DNA of 64,000 nt from Bidens hawaiensis (taxonomy: Eukaryota; Streptophyta; Magnoliopsida; Asterales; Asteraceae), in contig JAIQDT010000108.1 in the NCBI GenBank assembly GCA_021521415.1, positions 1,452,001-1,516,000 on the forward strand, in the 5' to 3' direction. This document shows, in pieces, positions 58,471 through 64,000 of this stretch. The notes below the pieces were generated by a model. The model searched no databases. It saw only the letters and a program-made list of their open reading frames with translations, and was not told the DNA's origin. How positions within the stretch are numbered: the first letter of the stretch is position 1; each line of letters opens with the position of its first letter. The position numbers and the translations under genes were made by a program.

Positions 58471-58478
58471 TATAAAAG
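58471..58478 (+). promoter_or_regulatory. TATA box in the Tekay-like LTR
   Basis: TATAAAAG in the context GGCTATAAAAGGGGAGGACG, almost the same as in the LARD-like LTRs (CTATAAAAGGAGGAC). Confidence 0.7.
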
Positions 58479-59920
58479 GGGAGGACGAGTATGAACCCCA
58501 TTCATCCCAAACTCACCTTCAAATTCACATAGTTAACCTAGGGAGGCGTGCCCAATAGCCGTGACGAGCCGACGTGCCATTTTCTCATAATACGTGCAAG
58601 AAACGAAGTTGGAATTAAGCTACCAATCACATAAGCGAGTAGATCAAGTCCTGCCTTATCGTGTTATCAATCTGAGCATCTGAAATAAGGTAGGAGTTAT
58701 GTTTAAGTTATTTGAATTATAGCTTAGACTATCAATCGAGGCTATGGCCTTTAACCTTGATCGTCTTTTAAATCATAAGTTAGCAATCACATAAGTTATT
58801 TGAATCATGTTTTCATAAAACGTTACTTCATGATAAAGTAATGTTAAACAAAAGATATATTTTGACGGGCATGTAGTAACTGGAAGGGGGATATCATTAG
58901 TAGTAAGTTTCTTGCCTTAGGAAAAGTAATTCGCATAAATCCCAACCAACCGAGGGACCCGTTTACTTACCTGGAGAAACTTACTAACGTGATAGAACCT
59001 ATTAGGCCAAAGCATGCTATATCAAGCGTCACATAAAACTAAGTGTTTTCATTCACAATCAAAGATAAACGATTTCAAGGTTAAGCTTACAATCATAGCT
59101 TAATATCATTCAAAACATTCATACGAACCTATTTATGTATTGGTTAATATCATTCACAGTCGATCAATCAATCAGTCAAGGTTTACAACACCGACGGTAC
59201 AGGTGAATACGTTCAAACCTTTTTGATCAGTCAAAAAATATTTATACTCAATGAGACGAACGGGTGTTTGTCTTAACGAGTTAATTAATGTCTACATGAG
59301 ATCGAGTAATCTCTAAAACTTTATAATACAAGATAGAAAATAAAGTCAACTCAGACCGAATACACATGTGTCTGGATCCAAACATAACCGTTCAGCCTAA
59401 TCATTCTAAGGCTACGTGGCCACGGGCTAATGGTCATAACTAGTCTCCCGAAAAAAGGGCTACGTGGCTCGGGAACAATTGTGTTTGTAGGGCAGTGGTA
59501 CATAGACCAGAAGTAGAAATGCTTCTGCTGAGCTTGTAGAGAAAACTATATTTGTATTATATTGTCATTCAAATGTTTTATTGAGTCATACGTGTTCACC
59601 AGCATATAGCTGACGTATTTTTCCAACCCATTGCAGGTAATTAAGCATAAGTAGCATTAACAAGGATTGGAGTCTTAATGAAGATAGAAACGCGTACAAG
59701 ATGGCTCCATTTTTTTATATAAAATCCTTGTAATATAAAAACATATCTTTTGTAAACCAATACTCTGGTATTAAATTCTCGAGTGAATTTTCAATGTAAA
59801 TTAATATTATATTCAACTTAAAGTCTTCCGCTAAAATTTACCCATACACTCTGATATATTTACAAAACAGGTACCAACTTGTGGTCACACGCCTAGGCCC
59901 TAAGTCGGGGTGTGACAGGT

Positions 59921-59933
59921 TGGTATCAGAGCC
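59921..59933 (+). promoter_or_regulatory. Primer binding site (tRNA-Met), Tekay-like element
   Basis: TGGTATCAGAGCC, a perfect plant initiator tRNA-Met PBS, three bases after the LTR end. Confidence 0.92.
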
Positions 59934-60061
59934 ATCGGTTTCATCGAATTAAGTATTAAACATTAGTACCTAGGCTTTAACCATTATTATCATCATTGTT
60001 ATTATTATTCTTCGTAGGGATAAGATAGGATTGGTAAATCTCCTATCCCTAACCTAACTAA

Positions 60062-60951
60062 GTGCAGATGTCTCATATTAACTACTTTGGTCGTAGACAC
60101 CGAGTAGCCATACGATCTATACCGACAATTATTCACGAACCATCCGATATGGAAAGTAGCAATAGTTACTACACTAGCTTTTTCAATCTCGATCAACCAA
60201 TCAATCCGGTGTTACCGAACGGGAGCCAACCTGTGTATCTCCCAGACAGTCAACAATGTCCAATCGAAATATCAAACAATACCGAGGACAACGTTCCCCA
60301 GTATCATTCCTCCGACATTCCAACATACCATCCTTCCGAGGAACAGGAGGTATAGAGTAAAATCAAACAAGAAACATAATCGGAATCATCAAGCTGGATG
60401 AATTGTCGCTCTGATCAAAGGAGATGGCAATTCGGATCACCACCATTAGGTTATCAATACCAGATCCCACCGATCATTGCTGAACCAAGCCGTAAGCCAA
60501 AGATGAGGTCATCTTACCATACAAAGAGAGACCAGTTCAATCACCAATCAAGAATCCTTATGAATCTGAGGAAGATCCCGAGGAAGAGGAGGATTCCAAG
60601 AAAGAAGATGAGAATCAATATCCTTATTTTCCATCTTATAAGGGATCAATACCATCGATCTCCCAGCAAGCCTAAGAGATTCGGAAGGAGGCAAATCTCA
60701 TCAAGGAGTTTTACACCAACAACATCCCTGATGAAGAAATGCATGCATACTTTGCTAACCCGCATCTTTATCCACAAGAAAATGCTTATCTCTTTCCAGC
60801 CGCATCCGCACCAACGGGATATCTGAACCTGCCAAATTCGGTGATGGACGAGCTGAGAAACGAGAAAGTGGACAAAAAGAGAATAGGGAGAAAGATTGCC
60901 AAGAAGTGTGACAAGATGAAAAATCTTGTTACAAAATGGATTAAGGATTAG
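60062..60951 (+). pseudogene. Extra ORF between PBS and gag, disrupted
   Basis: A frame beginning at the ATG on 60062 (MSHINYFGRRHRV) runs to a stop at 60353-60355. It continues with a frameshift near 60545 into a frame reading ESEEDPEEEEDS, then YFPSYKGSIPSIS, HAYFANPHLYP and a Lys-rich end (KKRIGRKIAKKCDKM) that stops at 60949-60951. It is separated from the Gag core by about 170 non-coding bases. It matches no domain I know. It may be the N-terminal part of Gag or a separate extra ORF. Confidence 0.5.
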
Positions 60952-61120
60952 AAATCATAGCTATGTATTGTTGTAGTTGTTATGATCTTTTTCTTGTAAG
61001 ATAAATAATGTGATATAAAGTGTGTCTTTTCTGAAACTTTGTTTTATTCATGTAACAGCATGTGTAAAGCAAACAGTAATCAAGAAACTCAACTAAATAA
61101 TAAAGGAAATCGAAGAAATC

Positions 61121-62230
61121 ATGCAAGAAAAAGCAATGGCGGAAAATATACAAGCCATACCACAAAATTATGTGCTTGGTATCCGCGATCTAATAAAAGA
61201 GGCTGTGAACCCAATCTATGAAATATTGAAGAATGATCAAAGTCGTACCGCCTCGCATTCTAACAAAAGAACAAGTCAAAGTAAGAGCGAATCTGCTACT
61301 TCGAAAAGAGAATCAAAGAAAGAATCTAAAAAGGAATCGGAAAAGAAAGAAAGTAAGAAAGAAAAATAACCGAAAAAGAAAGAAGCGAGTGATGAAAGCT
61401 CAATTGTGGAAAACAACCTCCATGAAATGACAAAGAAACTTAAAATACATGAGGGTTGTGATTTCAAGGTGTTTAAATTCAATAACCCCAAAGGGTTCCA
61501 CGGGGATAAGGGAGCGATACATACCCTCCGATGGTTGGAGGAAATGGAATCAATTGTACTAATAAGCAAGTGTACGGAAAGCGAGAAGGTGCAATATACC
61601 TCCCAAATGTTCAAGGGGGAGGCATTAGAGTGGTGGAATACCCTGATTGGAATCAAGGGTAGAGAGAATTTATACAATCTAGACTGGGCAACATTAAAAG
61701 CTATGGTAATGAAGAAGTTCTGTCCAATTAACGAAATGGATCAGATTCAAACCAAGTTGTGGAACCACAAGGTTGTGGGGACCAATCTCAAGGAATACAA
61801 CACCAAGTTCCTTGAGTATTGTAGAATTGTGCCTCACTTGGTTACTCCTGAAATCAACAAAGTGACGCGCTATATTTACGGGTTGCCGATAGAAATACAT
61901 GACTTAGTACGTTCACATATGCCGTCCACGACAGAATCCGCTATGGAGTTAGCCGGATATCTGATAGATGGGATGCTTAGAAATCGTGATGAGAAGAAGA
62001 AGTATGATGGAAAAACAAGTGTGGGTGGAAAGATAAAGAAGATAGAGAAGAAAAGAGAAGGGGGATTTGTGTATAGTCGCCCCATTTGCAAGACTTGTGG
62101 TAGGAGACACTTTGGAAGATGTCTTCGACCAAACAACTCGGTTACATGTAATTTTTGCAAGAGACCAGTCATGTGGAAGCAAATTGTACAAGAAAAACAA
62201 TAGAATGTTTCATATGTGGTGAGAAGGGAC
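61121..62230 (+). pseudogene. Tekay-like gag, disrupted
   Basis: The frame starts at about 61121 with a Lys/Glu/Ser-rich segment, is stopped by a TAA at 61367-61369 and continues in the same frame through the Gag core (HTLRWLEEMESI, GEALEWWNTL, YNTKFLEYCRIV, LPIEIHDLVRSHM). Near the first zinc knuckle (CNFCKRP, about 62149-62168) a one-base loss shifts the frame. The next knuckle, CFICGEKGHYSNEC (about 62206-62247), lies in the other frame. Two knuckles in tandem are unusual for plant Ty3 Gag but known in this group. Confidence 0.82.
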
Positions 62231-64000
62231 ATTACAGCAACGAGTGTTCGAAAAAGAAACCAACGACGGTGACGGTTGGTGCAAGTGGCAGCGGTACGAA
62301 GACCGATGCCAAGAAAGGAAACGCTCGTGTCTTTATGTTAGACACTCAAAAAGCAGCTGACATACCGGACGTGATCACCTGTACGTTTCCTATAAATAAT
62401 GTTGATGCTAGAGTTTTATTTGACTCGGGTGCAAATCAAAGCTTTATAGATTATAAATTTTGAAGTCTATTAAATGAGCCCTTAGTTAAATTAGATAAAC
62501 ATTATAAAGTCGAGACTGCTGATGGTAATATAAGTAGAATAACCGAGGCTTTAGATAATGCCACAATTTCTTTAGCCAATCACGTCATACCTGTACGATT
62601 GTTACCCATGACATTGGCAGGTTTTGATATAGTTTTAGGTATGGACTGGTTATCGTTTAATCAAGCCCGTATCCTATGTAACGATTGAGCCATCGACATT
62701 CGAACACTCAATAACAAAACCATTCGTATAACCGGAGATAAAGAAGGAGGAAAAGTAGGAATCATTTCTAATATCAAAGCCAGTCATTGCATAGGTAAAG
62801 GATGCCTCGCATTCATAGCCTATGTAACGAAAGAACCCGAGCCAAAGAAAATGAAGGAAGTGCCAATCGTGTCCGAATTTCAAGATGTATTTCCTGATGA
62901 GCTACCAGGATCCCCGCCAAATAGAGAAGTAGAATTTAAGATCGACCTCGAGCCAGGAACATCACCAATTGCCAAATCACCTTATCGTCTAGCACCAACA
63001 GAAATGAAAGAGCTGAAGAAACAGTTAGATGAACTTTTGAAGAAAGGATTTATACGACCGAGTTCCTCACCATGGGGAGCTCCAATTTTGTTCGTAAAGA
63101 AGAAGTACGGTTTGATGAGGATGTGCAAATATTACCGAGAACTAAACAAGGTCACGATCAAGAACAAGTATCCATTACCAAGAATCGATGACTTGTTCGA
63201 TCAGCTTCAAGGAGCAAGTTGTTTTTCCAAGATTGACCTAAGATCGGGTTATCATCAATTGAAGGTACAAGAAGAAGATATACCAAAGACAGCCTTTAGA
63301 ACCCGATATGGACATTATGAGTTCACTGTGATGCCTTTCGGACTCACTAATGCCCCAGCAGCTTTTATGGACATGATGAATCGGATTTGTAAGCCATATT
63401 TGGACAAGTTTGTTATTGTTTTCATCGATGACATCCTTGTTTATTCAAAATCCAAAGACGATCATCAAGTTCATCTTAAGATCATACTTGAAACCCTAAG
63501 GAATGAGAAATTATACGCCAAATTCTTGAAATGTGAATTTGGTTGTCTGAAGTACAATTTCTTGGTCATGTTATAAATGAGAAGGGTATTCAAGTAGACC
63601 CATCAAAGATTGAGGCTATAACCAAATGGGATAAACCCAAGACACCGACTCAAGTCTGAAGCTTTCTAGGCTTAGCCGAATACTATAGAAGATTCATACA
63701 AGATTTATCTCGAATAGCTGTCCCATTAACTTCACTTACAAGAAAAGCAATTAAGTTTGAATGGGGACTGAAGCAAGAGGAAGCATTCAAAACACTAAAA
63801 CAAAAGTTAACTAATGCACCGATTCTGGCTTTGCCAGAAGGGCTAGAGAACTTTATCATTTACTTTGATGCTTCGCACACGGGAATGAGAAGTGTTTTAA
63901 TGCAAGGAAAGAAAGTGATTGCTTATGCTTCGAGACAATTGAAAGCTCATGAAAAGAATTACACCACGCATGATCTTGAATTAGGTGCAATAATTTTTGC
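62231..64000 (+). pseudogene. Tekay-like protease, reverse transcriptase and RNase H start
   Basis: Protease motif VLFDSGANQSFI (about 62413-62448) followed by a TGA at 62461-62463, then VLGMDWL and a TGA at 62686-62688. From 62851 a 241-codon frame holds most of the [33 protein letters not shown] and the catalytic FIDDILVYS (about 63421-63447). The usual CIDYRELN is changed to CKYYRELN. A one-base loss near 63540 shifts the frame. The rest ([12 protein letters not shown], then the RNase H start [13 protein letters not shown]) follows with a TGA at 63657-63659. The window ends within RNase H. Confidence 0.88.

Larger units (their letters stand above)
58162..59917 (+). repeat. 5' LTR of the Tekay-like element
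   Basis: A 1756-bp LTR that starts TATAACACC and ends CGGGGTGTGACA. As in the solo LTR at 13341, the first bases are TA instead of TG. The left end is inferred from sequence style only. Confidence 0.65.
58162..64000 (+). mobile_element. Tekay/Del-like Ty3/gypsy element, 5' part, runs off window
   Basis: LTR 58162-59917, a perfect tRNA-Met PBS at 59921, an extra leader ORF, gag, zinc knuckle, protease, RT and the start of RNase H follow in order on the plus strand. The RT wording ([38 protein letters not shown]) is close to the Tekay/Del branch. Several frameshifts and stops disable it. It sits inside the Athila 5' LTR. The candidate left target site is CAAAC (58157-58161), but the right end is not visible. 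Confidence 0.85.

Overview
This is a plant nuclear window, most likely from a eudicot of the daisy family (Asteraceae). The evidence is a single-exon UGT71-like glycosyltransferase family and a deep nest of LTR retrotransposons (Ty1/copia, Athila-, Tat- and Tekay-like Ty3/gypsy) with no bacterial gene organisation. The species assignment is inference. Only one gene looks intact: a UDP-glycosyltransferase at 2576-4033 (minus). Two relatives on the same strand, at 1-685 (cut by the window edge) and 22757-23888, are broken. The three share 5' and 3' flanks and are a decaying tandem cluster.

Layout. 1-5571: UGT pseudogene, intact UGT and duplicated flanks. 5572-21419: a Ty1/copia remnant (TSD TATAC) that splits the UGT cluster. 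A long LTR element without coding capacity (9144-20121, TSD TATTT) is nested in it, and that element in turn carries a Mutator-like MITE (9757-10172) and a solo LTR (13341-15516, TSD CACAC). 21749-22137: a SINE-like retroposon with a 15-bp TSD. 22757-23888: third UGT, with a 299-nt deletion. 24151-36759: a tandem duplication of a ~6.3 kb block of transposon debris, about 98% identical, with a 2-bp overlap at the junction. 36760-39039: 3' end and LTR of a plus-strand Athila-like element. 39040-58161: a minus-strand Athila-like element, interrupted by a complete minus-strand Tat-lineage element (39600-50711, TSD AGTAG) that carries a broken, intron-containing antisense ORF. 58162-64000: a plus-strand Tekay/Del-like element inserted in the Athila LTR and running off the window.

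How it works together. The intact UGT probably glucosylates a small molecule in the cytosol. Everything else is mobile DNA, nearly all of it inactivated by nonsense codons, frameshifts and deletions. The most unusual signal is that several unrelated LTR families carry arrays of short CG-rich palindromic motifs just upstream of their TATA boxes: AACTTCGCC in a TRIM-like LTR, TTAGCGCG in an Athila-like LTR, and ATCGCGATA-type in the Tekay-like LTR. No conventional operon, RNA gene or CRISPR array was seen.
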